Assembly (NCBI GenBank): GCA_030648815.1
Contig: JAUSHA010000042.1
Coordinates: forward strand, 1 to 20,456
Length of the DNA: 20,456 bases
From: a bacterium
GTDB lineage: Bacteria; Patescibacteriota; Minisyncoccia; Minisyncoccales; MHMH01
Direction of reading: 5' to 3'
Below are positions 19,426 through 20,456 of this stretch, piece after piece. The stretch's first letter is position 1. Each line of letters opens with the position of its first letter. Below the pieces are notes generated by a model. It saw only the letters and a list, made by a program, of their open reading frames with translations, had not been told where the DNA came from and did not search any database. A program made the position numbers and the translations under genes.

Positions 19426-20456
19426 TTACCTTACCACTCCGTCATTTACAGTATCATCATCCGGCAGGGCGGTGTCAACCGCAGGAGCTTCGCCGGAAAT
19501 CTTTTGGCCGGTAAACTGATCTTCTCCGGTGATCGCAGCCTTACCGATTAATTCCGGAATTTTGCCCTTTTGAGAAACGCTCGGGACAAAAGAGATCTGG
19601 AATGACACATTGGAACCGGATCCTGAAACTCCTTGGCCGGCCGTCAAATTATCTAATTTCCAAACAACCTCGCGGGAATTAGAATCAAAAGTTAAGGCAG
19701 CGCCTTCCGGGAATATCTTGCCGGTTAAGTTGACTCCTTGGCCTAAAACTGCTTTTATGCGCGCATTATTGGCATCATTATAGTAATTCTTTGCCTGCCA
19801 AATAATAGTATAAGTGGTGGCCTTGCCAGCTTCTGGTGGAATGGGACCGGTGTTTCCGAAAACCTCATCGGCATAATATCCCTTCTGGATAACTTCTATC
19901 TTGGAATTAACCTTCGTTGTGAGTTCATGACGGGCTTGAGAAAGATAAATCCTGCTTTTGATGAGCGGATTCATATCTTGCGGACCAACTGCTTCCCAGA
20001 CATCTTTTAAGCCGATCCAGAATTCCACCCTTCCCTCTTCCCGAGCGTCTAAAAACTGAAGGTCGGGGATTCTTCGCCAATCAAAGACCACAGAATTATC
20101 GCCGGCCTCAAATTCCCCTAAAGGAGTCTTTAATGTTTGAAAATCGAGAGATTTGCCCTCAAGCTTGGCCACTAAAAATAAATTGCGGAGCGGTTCCTCG
20201 CCGATATTTTTAAAGAAAATTTCGTAATGCAGGGTGTCTCCGGGGCTTGCGACATATTGAGGGCTTCCGTTGATCTGTTGCGATATATATATAGAAGGTA
20301 TGACAATTTTTACGGCCCTTATTGATTCTTTCAAGACAACAAAAGAACCGGCCTGCCAGCTCCCCAATTGAGCCTTAAATATTTTTTCTTCCTATATCTC
20401 GCCGTTAAGGTTGCCTGAAATTTCAATCCTGCCGCCTTCCGCTTTATTCAGAAGAC
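19426..20456 (-). pseudogene. DUF11-like surface protein, partial, with an in-frame amber codon
   Basis: This is the C-terminal part of a large extracellular protein of Patescibacteria type. Beta-rich domains are visible, with the DUF11-like phrase YVASPGDTLHYEIFFKNIGEEP followed by a second domain (GKATTYTIIWQAKNYYNDANNARIKAVL), and it ends in an acidic tail (DTALPDDDTVNDG). The frame stays open to the window edge on both sides of one TAG at 20392-20394. Upstream codons give RIEISGNLNGEI, downstream codons give EEKIFKAQLGSWQAG, and the two read as one continuous domain. The conventional restart is a TTG at 20367, which would give 313 aa. It is therefore a nonsense-mutated gene, a gene read through at amber, or a start-site artefact. 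The 5' end lies outside the window. It directly precedes glyS. Confidence 0.75.

Overview
The window looks like part of a Patescibacteria (Candidate Phyla Radiation) genome, most likely a Parcubacteria-type lineage. This is inferred from moderate-to-low GC, compact minus-strand gene strings, aminoacyl-tRNA synthetases with short core forms and repeat-filled loops, a DUF11-like surface protein of a kind common in these bacteria, and peptide strings such as FDSAQDK that I recall from CPR proteins. No rRNA, tRNA, CRISPR array or transposase gene was recognised. TGA ends five genes here (the 122-aa gene, obg, leuS, tgt, the M16 peptidase), so the TGA=Gly code of some CPR groups does not apply. No gene in the window ends in TAG.

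Layout, nearly all on the minus strand. Positions 1-1805 hold a three-gene accessory operon (122-aa protein, ADP-ribosylglycohydrolase, 58-aa Cse60-like protein) with a consensus promoter and a terminal hairpin. Positions 1843-5785 hold obg, a cold-shock protein gene and leuS. Positions 5822-8522 hold a small beta-carbonic-anhydrase-like protein, folD and glyA, with a GC-rich inverted-repeat element between folD and glyA. Positions 8531-11497 hold tatD, tgt and a DUF475/TerC-family membrane protein. Positions 11582-13885 hold an orphan membrane protein and metG. The only plus-strand gene, a DUF457-like membrane protein, lies at 13939-14397 and overlaps the 3' end of rsmI. Positions 14381-17351 hold the tightly overlapped M16 peptidase / AI-2E-family permease / rsmI operon. 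Positions 17445-18128 hold two tiny orphan transcription units. Positions 18133-20456 hold glyS preceded by a DUF11-like surface protein that has an in-frame amber codon and runs off the right edge.

The core genes serve translation (leuS, metG, glyS, tgt, rsmI, obg), one-carbon metabolism (glyA, folD), quality control (tatD, M16 peptidase) and membrane transport. Two expression styles are visible. The accessory or orphan genes have strong Shine-Dalgarno sites and lie behind exact TTGACA -35 boxes with 16-17 nt spacing. The housekeeping genes mostly lack Shine-Dalgarno sites, and leuS and glyA appear to be transcribed as leaderless messages.

The most unusual sequence feature is small repeats inside essential genes. 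Tandem heptanucleotide tracts occur twice in leuS and once each in metG and rsmI. Palindromic hairpins are inserted in frame in leuS (two sites) and tgt, and one of the leuS cores recurs in an intergenic hairpin. A further recurrent-looking 20-mer lies in metG.
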